Of a DNA stretch of 64,000 bases, positions 1-8,408 are shown piece by piece (the stretch's first letter is position 1; every line of letters starts with the position of its first letter). A program made the position numbers and the translations under genes. Below the pieces are notes generated by a model. The model was not told where the DNA came from, did not search any database, and worked only from the letters and a program-made list of their open reading frames with translations. Source of the DNA: SIG480 sp045636865 (lineage in GTDB: Bacteria; Bacillota; Clostridia; Oscillospirales; JAAYXM01); the NCBI GenBank assembly GCA_045636865.1, contig JAZTYJ010000004.1, positions 62,001 to 126,000 on the forward strand, written 5' to 3'.

Positions 1-107
1 GCGGCGTAAAGTGTCCGCGCTGCTGGACATTCTCTGAAAATGCAGGCACAGACGCGGAGCATCCGGAGCTCTGCCCGAGGTGCACTGCGGCTGTAAAGGG
101 CTGTTAG
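1..107 (+). CDS. ileS: Isoleucyl-tRNA synthetase, C-terminal end (partial)
   Basis: Only the last 34 codons are inside the window (reading from base 3, stop TAG at 105-107). They encode the C-terminal zinc-binding segment typical of bacterial IleS: a KCPRCW motif followed about 20 residues later by LCPRC, giving four cysteines in two CxxC pairs. IleS charges tRNA-Ile and this zinc tail is needed for tRNA charging in the family. The gene order ileS-lspA-rluD is the usual one in Bacillota, which supports the call on so short a piece. Confidence 0.8.
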   Translation, partial: GVKCPRCWTFSENAGTDAEHPELCPRCTAAVKGC

Positions 108-118
108 GAGAGAGCAAA

Positions 119-586
119 TTGCTTATAATTCAGTTTATTTCAGCGATACTTGTAATTATTCTCGATCAGGGAGTAAAGCTCTGGAGTGTTGAGAGCCTTG
201 CTCCCATCGCGAAGATTCCGATAATTGACGGAGTTTTCAACCTCCGTTATGCCGAAAACACAGGTGCGGCATTTTCAATGTTGCGAGGAAGCACCGTATT
301 TCTCATCGTCGTTCCGCTTATTGCGGTTTTCGCGATGATATACGTTCTCGTCGCAAAGAAAATCGGCTCAAAAATCGGCTCGTGGGGGATAAGTCTGATC
401 CTCGCAGGCGCGGTCGGAAACCTTATCGACAGGATTTTCCGGGGCGCGGTTGTGGATATGTTTGATTTTGAGCTTATCAACTTTCCGATTTTCAATGTCG
501 CGGATATCGCGGTAACAATCGGCGCAGTCCTGTTTTTTATCTTTGTCATATTTTTTTATGACGATAAATCGGAGAAGAAAAAATGA
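119..586 (+). CDS. lspA: Lipoprotein signal peptidase (signal peptidase II)
   Basis: Membrane aspartyl peptidase that removes signal peptides from prolipoproteins after lipid attachment; a substrate (the lipoprotein at 39040) lies in this window. About 155 residues with four hydrophobic segments. Family signatures are visible: DQGVKLW near the N-terminus, ENTGAAFSM, GNLIDRIFRGAVVDMF with the two catalytic aspartates, and the following FNVADIAVTIG. The start chosen is TTG at 119, because AGGAGAG at 106-112 lies six bases upstream; a GTG at 80 in the same frame lies inside ileS and has no ribosome binding site. It overlaps the next gene by 4 bases (ATGA), so the two are translationally coupled. 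Confidence 0.93.
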   Translation: MLIIQFISAILVIILDQGVKLWSVESLAPIAKIPIIDGVFNLRYAENTGAAFSMLRGSTVFLIVVPLIAVFAMIYVLVAKKIGSKIGSWGISLILAGAVGNLIDRIFRGAVVDMFDFELINFPIFNVADIAVTIGAVLFFIFVIFFYDDKSEKKK

Positions 587-1485
587 ACGAAACGTGCATA
601 GTAACCGTCTTGCCTGAAGACGAAGGAACAAGGCTTGATGTGTTGCTCTCACAAAAACTGAATATTTCAAGAAACGCCGCAACTACCCTCATTGAGGGTG
701 GCGGCGTTTTCGGGTATAAGAAGAATTACAAGGTGGTCGCAGGCGATGAGATAGAGGTCACAATGCCCGAGCTTCGAGAGACGGATGTTGTCGCGGAGGA
801 TATTTCTCTTGATATAGTGTATGAAGATCGGCATCTTCTCGTCATCAATAAAGCGCGCGGAATGGTAGTTCATCCCGCGGCAGGGCACTTTTCGGGCACA
901 CTCGTCAATGCGCTTATGCATCACTGCGGAGATTCTCTCTCCGGCATAAACGGCGTCATGCGACCGGGAATCGTTCATCGTCTTGACAAGGATACAAGCG
1001 GAGTTATGCTCGTTGCAAAAACGGATTTTGCTCATCAGTCGCTTGCAGAGCAGATAAAGGAGCACTCGGTGCGCCGAGAATACCACACGGTTGTTATCGG
1101 AAACCTAAAGGACGACGAAGGGACAATCAACGCGCCCATTGGCCGCCACCATACCGACAGAAAGAAGATGGCGGTTACAGAAAGAAACTCAAGAGAGGCG
1201 ATAACACATTACAAGGTCATCTCGCGCTATCCCGGATTTACATATGCATCCTGTCTTCTCGAAACGGGAAGAACTCACCAGATAAGAGTTCATATGGCAC
1301 ACACGGGGCATCCTGTTGTCGGTGATGAGGTTTACGGTGCGCGCGACAAACTCGGACTTTTAGGACAATGTCTCCACTCCAAAAACGTTACCTTTGTCCA
1401 CCCGGAAACGGGGAAGACGATGTACTTTGAAACGTCACTTCCGGGATATTTTTCGGATATCCTCAAAAAACTTGAGAGAAGGTAG
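583..1485 (+). CDS. rluD: RluD-family 23S rRNA pseudouridine synthase
   Basis: 300 residues, the normal length of the RluA/RluD family. An N-terminal S4 RNA-binding domain (about residues 15-60) is followed by the catalytic domain with GIVHRLDKDTSGVML, in which D135 is the predicted catalytic aspartate, and later GRTHQIRVHMAH. These enzymes convert uridines of 23S rRNA (and sometimes tRNA) to pseudouridine. Starts inside the lspA stop codon. Assignment to RluD rather than another RluA-type paralogue rests on the lspA neighbour and is less certain than the family. Confidence 0.9.
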   Translation: MNETCIVTVLPEDEGTRLDVLLSQKLNISRNAATTLIEGGGVFGYKKNYKVVAGDEIEVTMPELRETDVVAEDISLDIVYEDRHLLVINKARGMVVHPAAGHFSGTLVNALMHHCGDSLSGINGVMRPGIVHRLDKDTSGVMLVAKTDFAHQSLAEQIKEHSVRREYHTVVIGNLKDDEGTINAPIGRHHTDRKKMAVTERNSREAITHYKVISRYPGFTYASCLLETGRTHQIRVHMAHTGHPVVGDEVYGARDKLGLLGQCLHSKNVTFVHPETGKTMYFETSLPGYFSDILKKLERR

Positions 1486-1490
1486 AAAAT

Positions 1491-1763
1491 ATGCAGAATA
1501 TTCTGATTGCATATGTCATCTGGAATGCAATAGTGTTCTTTATTTACGGTATAGACAAAGCTCTTGCAAAGGCGCAGAGCCGCAGAATTTCCGAAAAGTT
1601 TCTCCTCACGCTCGCGGTTTTGCTTGGAGGAGTCGGCGCGTGGGCAGGGATGCGCATCTTTCGTCATAAAACCCGCCACGCAAAGTTTGTTTATGCAGTT
1701 CCGATTCTTGCGTTTTTAAATCTCGCCGTCTTGTTTTTTGTTTTTCGCGGTATGGATATATAG
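1491..1763 (+). CDS. DUF1294 family small membrane protein
   Basis: 90 residues, starting 5 bases after rluD. The pattern YGIDKALA near the N-terminus, a central GGVGAWAGMRIFRHKTRHAKF block and hydrophobic stretches at both ends match the DUF1294 family of small integral membrane proteins (function unknown). Probably co-transcribed with lspA-rluD. No catalytic motif is visible. Confidence 0.8.
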   Translation: MQNILIAYVIWNAIVFFIYGIDKALAKAQSRRISEKFLLTLAVLLGGVGAWAGMRIFRHKTRHAKFVYAVPILAFLNLAVLFFVFRGMDI

Positions 1764-1787
1764 GATTATCTTACGGCAGGTGTAAAA

Positions 1788-2327
1788 ATGAAGAAGAACA
1801 TATTCCCTCGGATAGGAATGAGGAAAATCAAAAGTATACTTGCTCTTTTCCTATCTTTTCTGATATGGCAAATTGTCAGAATCCCGTATCCCGAATTTGC
1901 GGTGCATCCGCTTTTCGGATATGTTTATGCTATTATCGAAATGCGCGAGAGTGCAGAAAAAACAAAAATGTTTGGCTTGAGAAGAATCAAGGCAACATTT
2001 ATCGGTCTTGCCTTCGGACTTGTGCTTTTGCCGTTGAGCGTTAGATTCGGTGCATATGCAGGTGAGGGGTTCTTGTATATGCTCAACGACATTGTAATTA
2101 TTATGGTCGGTGTTGTGATTGCCCTTTCCGTTGCGCAGATGCTTAAATGTCAGAATTTCTGCGGAATTGCGGCGATTGTATTTGTTATCTGCATAATCCG
2201 CGACAGAAATACAGATATTAATATTTACCTGTATGCAACTTTGCGGGCTTTGCAGACTCTGCTCGGCGTATTCTCTGCATGGATTGTCAATACATACATA
2301 TGCAAGTATCCAAAGGAAGAAAAGTAA
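1788..2327 (+). CDS. Aromatic acid exporter (ArAE/FUSC-like) membrane protein
   Basis: 179 residues with about five hydrophobic segments and little soluble sequence. The N-terminal part (SFLIWQIVRIPYPEFA, then a region with RRIKATFIGLAFGLVLLP) and the later NIYLYATLRALQTLLGVFSAW follow the pattern of the N-terminal membrane half of ArAE_1/FUSC proteins, which in full-length form export aromatic acids. The soluble C-terminal half of such proteins is absent, so a transport role is uncertain. ATG start 24 bases after the DUF1294 stop; probably the last gene of the lspA operon. Confidence 0.6.
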   Translation: MKKNIFPRIGMRKIKSILALFLSFLIWQIVRIPYPEFAVHPLFGYVYAIIEMRESAEKTKMFGLRRIKATFIGLAFGLVLLPLSVRFGAYAGEGFLYMLNDIVIIMVGVVIALSVAQMLKCQNFCGIAAIVFVICIIRDRNTDINIYLYATLRALQTLLGVFSAWIVNTYICKYPKEEK

Positions 2328-2339
2328 AAAGAACAGATA

Positions 2340-2368
2340 TTGACAAAAAATAAAGAAAGGTATATAAT
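2340..2368 (+). promoter_or_regulatory. Sigma-A promoter of the thiT riboswitch transcript
   Basis: TTGACA at 2340-2345 and TATAAT at 2363-2368, both perfect consensus hexamers, separated by 17 bp. It starts transcription just before the TPP riboswitch. Confidence 0.85.
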
Positions 2369-2380
2369 ATAGTCACAATC

Positions 2381-2475
2381 AAATAGGGGAGCTGAGCATA
2401 ACTCGGCTGAGAGAGGGCAATCTGTGCCCGAAACCCGTGAACCTGATGCGGATAATGCCGACGTAGGAAAGCTTT
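2381..2475 (+). promoter_or_regulatory. TPP (THI-box) riboswitch upstream of thiT
   Basis: Contains the conserved TPP-aptamer elements: GGGGAGCTGAG near the 5' end, CTGAGAGAGG, AACCTGATGCGGATAATGCC and GTAGGAA at the 3' side. An intrinsic terminator follows directly. By family rule, TPP binding favours termination and thiamine starvation turns the thiT gene on. Confidence 0.95.
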
Positions 2476-2490
2476 TCATTTTGTTTACGT

Positions 2491-2527
2491 AAACACGTTT
2501 TGCATGTTCCGCAGAGCGTGTTTTTTT
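2491..2527 (+). terminator. Riboswitch expression-platform terminator
   Basis: AAACACG (2491-2497) pairs with CGTGTTT (2517-2523), with an inner TGC/GCA pairing (2501-2503 with 2511-2513), followed by a run of T to 2527. It sits between the TPP aptamer and thiT. Confidence 0.8.
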
Positions 2528-2554
2528 GTTGTAAAATGAAAAGGAGAAAAAGAA

Positions 2555-3112
2555 ATGAAAACTCAGACAAAAACAAAAAAGATAACCCTCTGCGCAGTTA
2601 TGATTGCACTTGCATCCGTCCTGTCACTCGTTCCGCTTTACCACGCGCCGTATGGCGGAACGGTAACGCTTGGCAGTATGGTGCCGCTGATACTCGTATG
2701 TATGTACATAAAGGATGTGCGTTGGTCACTCCTCGCGTGCTTTGCATATTCGCTCATCCAGATGCTGTTCGGGTTTGCAGCCCCGCCGACGCAGACGTTC
2801 GTATATTTTCTCGCGGTGGTTTTGCTTGATTATATAATCGCGTTCACCGCAATTTCGGTTGCAAACCCGATAGCAAGGCTTTTTAAAAACAAGGTTTTTG
2901 GAATCGCAATCGGAAGTATTGCGGCGTTGCTTATAAGATTTCTCTGCCACTTTATAAGCGGAATTCTCATCTGGGGAGTATACGCACCCGAAGGCCAGCC
3001 TGTGTGGCTTTATTCCATCCTCTATAACGGCGGATATATGATACCGGAAATTGTCATAACAACGGTGATATCGACAGTCATATACGGCTTTTTACTGAAA
3101 AATCAGAAATAA
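2555..3112 (+). CDS. thiT: Thiamine ECF transporter substrate-binding subunit ThiT
   Basis: 185 residues with about six transmembrane helices. Sequence marks of ThiT are present: GGTVTLGSMVPL in the first loop, a loop containing FGFAAPPTQ, RFLCHFISGILIWGVYAPEGQP and YNGGYMIPE. As an ECF S component it binds thiamine with high affinity and needs the shared EcfAAT energising module, which is not in this window. The TPP riboswitch and its own promoter directly upstream fit a thiamine-repressed importer. The window has a second thiamine-related S component, ThiW, at 43862. Confidence 0.92.
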   Translation: MKTQTKTKKITLCAVMIALASVLSLVPLYHAPYGGTVTLGSMVPLILVCMYIKDVRWSLLACFAYSLIQMLFGFAAPPTQTFVYFLAVVLLDYIIAFTAISVANPIARLFKNKVFGIAIGSIAALLIRFLCHFISGILIWGVYAPEGQPVWLYSILYNGGYMIPEIVITTVISTVIYGFLLKNQK

Positions 3113-3114
3113 TT

Positions 3115-3149
3115 AAAAGCAGACATTCGAAAGAATGTCTGCTTTTTTT
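3115..3149. terminator. Bidirectional terminator between thiT and sigG
   Basis: Perfect 14-bp stem (3115-3128 with 3133-3146), GAAA loop, A-run on one side and T-run on the other, so it can end both thiT (plus) and sigG (minus). The sigG stop lies in its T-run. Confidence 0.9.
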
Positions 3150-3921
3150 ACAAATCCTGTTTTATTCTGTCGATTGCGCCTTTTTCAAGACGTGAGACCT
3201 GCGCCTGACTGATGCCGATTTCGTTTGCAACCTCGGTTTGCGTCTTGCCGTCAAAAAATCGGAGCGAGAGGATGTGTCGCTCACGCTCATTAAGGCGCGA
3301 AATAGCCTCCTTCAGAGCGATTTTTTCAAGCCAGTTGTCGTCGGTGTTTCGCGTGTCACCAATCTGGTCCATAACGCAAATCGTGTCGCCACCCGAGTCT
3401 GAATAGACCGGCTCATAAAGCGATACGGGGTCCATAATGCCGTCAAGCGCGAAAACGACGTCGGATACCTTCATATCCATTTCCTTTGCGATTTCAGAAA
3501 CCGACGGCTCGCGCTGATTCTCGTTTGTCAGTCTCTCCTTTATCTGAAGTGCACGGTATGCCGTGTCGCGCATTGAACGGGAGATGCGGAGAGCACTGTT
3601 ATCACGCAGATATCTGCGGATTTCGCCGATAACCATAGGGACAGCATAGGTTGAGAGTCGGAGCCCGAGGGTGACGTCAAAGTTGTCAATTGCTTTAATG
3701 AGTCCGACACAGCCGACCTGAAAAAGGTCATCCACAGATTCACCTCTGTTTGAAAAACGCTGAATAACGCTTAGTACGAGTCTGAGATTTCCTGAAATCA
3801 GCTCCTCTCTGGCGTTTAAGTCGCCGTCGCGATACCGCTTTAAAAGTTCGTTTGTTTCCTCACTTGATAAAACCTTGAGTTTTGATGTGTTAACGCCGCA
3901 GATTTCTACTTTTCCGTGCAT
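3148..3921 (-). CDS. sigG: RNA polymerase sigma-G factor (forespore, late)
   Basis: 257 residues. The N-terminus KVEICGVNTSKLKVL is the SigG signature. Then come region 2 (NLRLVLSVIQRFSNRGESVDDLFQVGCVGLIKAIDNFD, with STYAVPMVIGEIRRYLRDN), region 3, and region 4 helix-turn-helix TEVANEIGISQAQVSRLEKGAI near the C-terminus. SigG directs late forespore transcription during sporulation. It is the third gene of spoIIGA-sigE-sigG on the minus strand, 98 bp after sigE. The start ATG at 3921 is preceded by TTGGAGGG, which lies inside a predicted hairpin (see the feature at 3922-3980). Confidence 0.96.
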   Translation of the reverse strand: MHGKVEICGVNTSKLKVLSSEETNELLKRYRDGDLNAREELISGNLRLVLSVIQRFSNRGESVDDLFQVGCVGLIKAIDNFDVTLGLRLSTYAVPMVIGEIRRYLRDNSALRISRSMRDTAYRALQIKERLTNENQREPSVSEIAKEMDMKVSDVVFALDGIMDPVSLYEPVYSDSGGDTICVMDQIGDTRNTDDNWLEKIALKEAISRLNERERHILSLRFFDGKTQTEVANEIGISQAQVSRLEKGAIDRIKQDL

Positions 3922-3980
3922 AAAATAAACCCTCCAAAAGCAAAAGACTTATCATCATTATTGCCTTGGAAGGTTTTTTT
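3922..3980 (-). promoter_or_regulatory. sigG leader hairpin covering the ribosome binding site
   Basis: On the sigG (minus) strand, AAACCTTCCAA (3976-3966) can pair along all 11 bases with TTGGAGGGTTT (3937-3927), allowing one G-U pair; the loop is 28 bases. The 3' arm contains the only Shine-Dalgarno sequence of sigG. Four further A-U pairs beyond a one-base mismatch would bring the stem up to the ATG. The same structure could act as a weak sigE-sigG terminator because a U-rich stretch follows. Confidence 0.6.
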
Positions 3981-4019
3981 AATACAGGATCAGAACGGTT
4001 TCATTTATTTGGAAAAAGC

Positions 4020-4727
4020 CTAAAGAAGTCTTGAAATTTCGCTTCGAAGACGCGTTATTATTCTTTTTTCAAGCCGTGAGATGTAAGACTGCGATATTCC
4101 GAGAATATCCGCAACATCTTTTTGCGTAAGCTCGCAATCGCGACCGATTCCAAATCGCATCTTTATTATTGTCTGTTCCTTCTCGGGAAGGGATGAAAGG
4201 GCATTTTTCAGAAGAAGCAGGTCTGTTTCGTCCTCAATCGGGCGGATTACGCTGTCAGGCTCTGTTCCGAGAATGTCGGAAAGAAGGAGTTCGTTTCCGT
4301 CCCAGTCGGTATTCAATGGCTCGTCAAACGAAATTTCTGTCTTTTGTGCAGATGTTTTCCGAAGATACATCAGAATTTCATTTTCAATGCAGCGAGATGC
4401 GTATGTCGCGAGCTTTATCTTCTTCTCGGGCTTATATGTATTTATTGCCTTGATGAGACCGATTGTTCCGATTGAGATCAAATCCTCAATGCCGACACCC
4501 GTGTTTTCAAAACGACGCGCTATATAAACAACGAGGCGGAGATTGTGCTCGGTCAGAGTTTTTTTCGCGTTCTCACAGTTTTCGGAAAGCCGCGATATGA
4601 GATATTCCTCGTCTTCGGCAGAAAGCGGCGGCGGAAGAGTGTCACTGCCGCATATATACATAACGGAGGCCGGGGAGAGGATGCCGAGTTTTGAAAGAAG
4701 TTTAAGAAAAAAGAGCTTGATTTTCAC
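4020..4727 (-). CDS. sigE: RNA polymerase sigma-E factor precursor (mother cell, early)
   Basis: 235 residues. A hydrophobic/amphipathic N-terminal pro-sequence (KIKLFFLKLLSKLGIL) precedes the sigma core, as in pro-sigma-E, which is membrane-associated and activated by SpoIIGA cleavage. Region 2 shows NLRLVVYIARRFENTGVGIEDLISIGTIGLIKA and a KLATYASRCIENEILMYLR block; region 4 shows QKDVADILGISQSYISRLEKR. It directs early mother-cell genes in sporulation. It starts 12 bp after spoIIGA with AAGGAGA upstream. Confidence 0.96.
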   Translation of the reverse strand: MKIKLFFLKLLSKLGILSPASVMYICGSDTLPPPLSAEDEEYLISRLSENCENAKKTLTEHNLRLVVYIARRFENTGVGIEDLISIGTIGLIKAINTYKPEKKIKLATYASRCIENEILMYLRKTSAQKTEISFDEPLNTDWDGNELLLSDILGTEPDSVIRPIEDETDLLLLKNALSSLPEKEQTIIKMRFGIGRDCELTQKDVADILGISQSYISRLEKRIITRLRSEISRLL

Positions 4728-4739
4728 AGAAATTCTCCT

Positions 4740-5582
4740 TTATATTATAGCGTTAAAACCGTCACCGCACGATATTGGGGTTTGGGAAATTGCACATACC
4801 GCCCTTTTTGAAAGCTTGCGGTTTATGTATATTTTTTCGGGACGATAGGTAAGAAGAAGCGAAAAAGAAACACCTACGGTTTTATATGGGACAACTCCGA
4901 AACCACGGATTTCGGAAAGCTTATCAAGCTGGAGATAGAACGGGAAGTCCTCTGCTTTGTCAAGAACAGCAACTGCATCGCGCGGAAGAATTTTTCGCAG
5001 AGTTGCATAATCGGAAATGACAATTTGTTCGTTTGAAGACTCATCGCAAAGAGAGTTGCCGCTGTCTGAAAGTGCGCAAAGTGAGATGCTTTTTCCGAGG
5101 TTTTCAATCGAAATGTCACAGAAAGCAGTTTTTGCCGTGCCTCGTCTTGAAAAAATTATTCGCAAAAGAACGTATGAAGCGCCCGTCGTCGCAAGAAGAG
5201 TCGGGAGTGAGAGATTTGCATAATAGATGCCGGCTCCGAGGAAGGTGAGTGATGAAAAGAAAAGGCGTGAGGAGAGCAGACATATGCCTGCAAATGAGGC
5301 TGATGAGGCGAAGAAAGTAAGATATATGCGCAAGAAGTTTCGGCATCCGAATGCGATTAAGATCAGTGCAAAGGAAAACATAAATTTAAAAGGAAAGTAT
5401 GTAAGAAACAAAAAATTCGGAACAAGGAAAAGAAGTGCATAAAGCGCGCCGAGAAGCGATGCAGACAAAAGGCGAAACCGTGAAGAGACGGTGGCGGTTA
5501 TGCGCGCGGTCAGGAATAAAAGAAGATAGTCAATAATAAAGTTTAAAAGGAACAGTACATCTGCGTAAACGGTCTTTATCAA
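4740..5582 (-). CDS. spoIIGA: Sigma-E processing peptidase SpoIIGA
   Basis: 280 residues. Five hydrophobic segments occupy the N-terminal half and the C-terminal half is a soluble domain with ALSDSGNSL, the aspartyl-protease-like DSGN motif of SpoIIGA. The protein cleaves pro-sigma-E in the mother cell after SpoIIR signalling from the forespore. First gene of the spoIIGA-sigE-sigG cluster. Start is TTG at 5582 with GGTGAG about eight bases upstream; no in-frame ATG gives the family N-terminus MIKTVYADVLFLLNF. Confidence 0.93.
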   Translation of the reverse strand: MIKTVYADVLFLLNFIIDYLLLFLTARITATVSSRFRLLSASLLGALYALLFLVPNFLFLTYFPFKFMFSFALILIAFGCRNFLRIYLTFFASSASFAGICLLSSRLFFSSLTFLGAGIYYANLSLPTLLATTGASYVLLRIIFSRRGTAKTAFCDISIENLGKSISLCALSDSGNSLCDESSNEQIVISDYATLRKILPRDAVAVLDKAEDFPFYLQLDKLSEIRGFGVVPYKTVGVSFSLLLTYRPEKIYINRKLSKRAVCAISQTPISCGDGFNAII

Positions 5583-5635
5583 ATTAAACTCACCGCCCTT
5601 ATGAAAATAAGTTTAACTGATGTGGAGTGTAAAAA

Positions 5636-6085
5636 ATGTCTAATGCTGAAAGTAAGAAAAATATTTTAAGATATGTTTATGCTGCTCTTGTCGTCGTACT
5701 TGTGGTTGCGGTCGTTGCTATGCCGCATTTTTCACAAAAGGACGAGGATGTAAAGACAGAGAAAGAAACAAAAATTCTTCCGTTTTCTGATTTTTACATT
5801 AACTATTCAAACGGAGACGAAATATCCTTTTCGGTAACGCTCACAAAAGAAGAATTTGAGGATATTTTAAAGGAAAAACACATCTCACTGCCGCAAATTA
5901 CACGTTTTATCCCTCCCAAAGTTACGGTTTCGTGCACGGCGAAAATGAAAGGCTCGCCCGATGGAGAAGGGATTAGGGTTATGCTTCTTTCTGCAGAAGT
6001 AAATGAAATTGAGATTCCGAAGAAACTTTTGTCTGATATCGGTGAAATCAACCTTGATTTCAAGCGCTCTTTGGTCTATAATTAG
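5636..6085 (+). CDS. Hypothetical membrane-anchored protein
   Basis: 149 residues, not recognised. A short basic N-terminus is followed by one transmembrane helix (YVYAALVVVLVVAVVAMP, about residues 14-31) and an extracytoplasmic, charged domain of about 115 residues with alternating beta-like sequence and no cysteines. It is divergent from spoIIGA across only 53 bp, so the two promoters share that space. It ends 25 bp before the hydratase gene and may be co-transcribed with it. Nothing visible gives a function. Confidence 0.7.
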   Translation: MSNAESKKNILRYVYAALVVVLVVAVVAMPHFSQKDEDVKTEKETKILPFSDFYINYSNGDEISFSVTLTKEEFEDILKEKHISLPQITRFIPPKVTVSCTAKMKGSPDGEGIRVMLLSAEVNEIEIPKKLLSDIGEINLDFKRSLVYN

Positions 6086-6110
6086 ATGCAGAAAGAAAGG
6101 GTGTTTTAAA

Positions 6111-8357
6111 ATGGTTTCAGTAATTAAAAGCGGAGTGTATTATAAAGACGGTTGCCTCCTTTCGATGAAGGATGCAAGCGTGCTTGGTCTTGATGCTCCG
6201 TCAGAGGCAAAAAAGAAAACTATGGCGTATTCCATTTTAGAGGATCACAATACTCTTGACACAATGGATTCGCTTGCTATCAGGTTTGATGCAATGGCAT
6301 CTCACGACATCACATATGTCGGTATTATCCAGACTGCTCGCGCATCAGGGCTTACGGAATTTCCGCTTCCGTACGTTCTCACAAACTGCCACAACAGTCT
6401 TTGTGCAGTAGGCGGAACGATAAACGAGGATGACCACATCTTCGGTCTTTCTGCTGCAAAGAAGTACGGCGGTGAGTTTGTGCCTGCGCATCAGGCTGTT
6501 ATTCACCAGTATATGCGCGAGAGATATGCAGGCTGCGGCAAGATGATTCTTGCGTCTGACTCGCACACGCGCTACGGTGCTCTCGGCGCTATCTCAATCG
6601 GTGAGGGCGGTCCTGAGCTCGCACGTCAGCTTCTCTCAAAAACATACAACATCGCATATCCGGATGTTATGTGTGTTTACCTCGAAGGTGCTCCGCGCCC
6701 CGGTGTTGGTCCGCAGGATATTGCGATTGCGATTATCGGTGCGGTATTCAAGGACGGCGCAGTAAAGAATAAGATTATGGAATTTGTCGGCCCGGGTATT
6801 GCAAACCTCAGTATGGATTTCAGACTTGGTATCGACGTTATGACGACAGAAACCTCATGTCTTTCGTCTGTCTGGGAGACGGACAAGACTGTTTGTGACT
6901 TCCTCACAACCCACGGTCGCCCCGGCGATTACAAGCCGCTTCATCCGGAAACAGGCGCATATTACGACGGTGCGGTGTGCGTGGACCTTTCAAAGGTCGA
7001 GCCTATGATTGCGCTTCCGTTCCACCCGTCAAATGCATTCAGGATTTCTGACGTTCAGAAGAATGCCGCAGACATTCTTGCACAGGTTGACGCTGATGCG
7101 AAGGAAATGCTCGGTATCGACGATAAGAAGGTTTCACTTCTCAATAAAATCAAAAACGGCAGCATCTATGTTGACCAGGGCTTTGTCGGAGGATGCTCGG
7201 GCGGTCTCTTCCAGAACATCCACCGCGTACGCGATATCTTAAAGGGTGCAACAACGGGTGACGATTCCTTCTGGCTCTCGGTTTACCCTGCAAGCTCACC
7301 GATGTCGATGGAGCTTATGCGCGACGGCACGCTTGCCGACCTTACGGCGGCGGGCGTCAGCATCCGTTCGTGCTTCTGCGGTCCGTGCTTCGGCGCAGGA
7401 GATGTTCCTGCAAACGGTGCGCTCTCAATCCGCCACGCAACAAGAAATTTTCCGAACCGCGAAGGCTCAAAACCGGGCGACGGTCAGATTTCATACGTTG
7501 CTCTTATGGATGCGCGTTCAATTGCCGCAACGGCAAAGAACGGGGGACGTCTTACCTCTGCATTTGAGCTTGATTATATTCCGGAAGATCCGCAGGATGA
7601 AAAGTATTCATACGATGCAACTCCGTATAAGAGCCGCATCTACTACGGCGTCGGAAATGCAAAGCCTGAAGAGGAGCTTAAGTTTGGTCCGAATATTGCA
7701 GACTGGCCGAAGATGATAGGTATGACAGACAACCTCCTCATCTCCGTTGCAAGTGCAATATATGATCCGGTCACCACAACGGACGAGCTTATCCCGTCGG
7801 GTGAGACATCATCATACCGTTCAAATCCGATAAAGCTTGCATCATTTGCTCTCTCAAGAAAAGACCCCGAATACGTTGGTCGTGCAAAGAGTGTTTATGA
7901 AAAAGAGCTTGCCCGCCGCGACGGTGATAAGAGCGCGTTTGACACATTCGGTCTTTTGGATATCGACCTTTCAAACACATCTGTCGGTACTGCGGTATTT
8001 GCTCTCAAGCCGGGTGACGGTTCTGCCCGTGAGCAGGCGGCATCATGTCAGAGAGTCCTCGGCGGTGTTGCAAACATCGCGCGCGAATATGCAACAAAGC
8101 GTTATCGCTCAAATGTTGTCAACTGGGGAATGCTTCCGTTTATTATGGATGACGCGGATAATTCGGGTATCGCTCCGGGAGATCTCATCTATATTGAGGG
8201 TATAAAGAATATTCTTCTCGGCGAGGCAGAAGAAGTAACGGCAAAGCTCATAAAGGACGGAAAGACAACAGAAATTACACTCGGACTTCCTGCCCTCACC
8301 CGTGAGGAGAGGGATATTATCCTCGCAGGCTGCCTCATAAACTACTATTCAAAATAA
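6111..8357 (+). CDS. Aconitase-superfamily hydratase (YbhJ-like)
   Basis: 748 residues from ATG 6111, preceded by an AAGGGTG ribosome binding site; a longer frame to 6003 overlaps the previous gene and is rejected. Aconitase-fold marks are present: SDSHTRYGALGAIS with the first cluster region, FCGPCFGAGDVPANG with the CxxC [4Fe-4S] ligands, and a C-terminal swivel domain with SNVVNWGMLPF. The length, order and motifs fit the YbhJ-type hydratase group, whose substrate is not established; citrate/isocitrate aconitase is a less likely alternative. No TCA-cycle neighbour is seen here. A strong terminator follows. Confidence 0.8.
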   Translation: MVSVIKSGVYYKDGCLLSMKDASVLGLDAPSEAKKKTMAYSILEDHNTLDTMDSLAIRFDAMASHDITYVGIIQTARASGLTEFPLPYVLTNCHNSLCAVGGTINEDDHIFGLSAAKKYGGEFVPAHQAVIHQYMRERYAGCGKMILASDSHTRYGALGAISIGEGGPELARQLLSKTYNIAYPDVMCVYLEGAPRPGVGPQDIAIAIIGAVFKDGAVKNKIMEFVGPGIANLSMDFRLGIDVMTTETSCLSSVWETDKTVCDFLTTHGRPGDYKPLHPETGAYYDGAVCVDLSKVEPMIALPFHPSNAFRISDVQKNAADILAQVDADAKEMLGIDDKKVSLLNKIKNGSIYVDQGFVGGCSGGLFQNIHRVRDILKGATTGDDSFWLSVYPASSPMSMELMRDGTLADLTAAGVSIRSCFCGPCFGAGDVPANGALSIRHATRNFPNREGSKPGDGQISYVALMDARSIAATAKNGGRLTSAFELDYIPEDPQDEKYSYDATPYKSRIYYGVGNAKPEEELKFGPNIADWPKMIGMTDNLLISVASAIYDPVTTTDELIPSGETSSYRSNPIKLASFALSRKDPEYVGRAKSVYEKELARRDGDKSAFDTFGLLDIDLSNTSVGTAVFALKPGDGSAREQAASCQRVLGGVANIAREYATKRYRSNVVNWGMLPFIMDDADNSGIAPGDLIYIEGIKNILLGEAEEVTAKLIKDGKTTEITLGLPALTREERDIILAGCLINYYSK

Positions 8358-8360
8358 CAA

Positions 8361-8398
8361 AAAAGACTTGCAAATCCAAGGTTTGCAAGTCTTTTTTT
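8361..8398 (+). terminator. Intrinsic terminator after the hydratase gene
   Basis: Stem of 14 bp (8361-8374 with 8382-8395) and a T-run to 8398. Confidence 0.92.
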
Positions 8399-8408
8399 GT
8401 GATTTGCA

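Noticed and set aside
6003..6110. Longer N-terminus for the aconitase-like hydratase
   Set aside because: Would lie within the upstream gene in another frame; ATG 6111 has the ribosome binding site and the family N-terminus.
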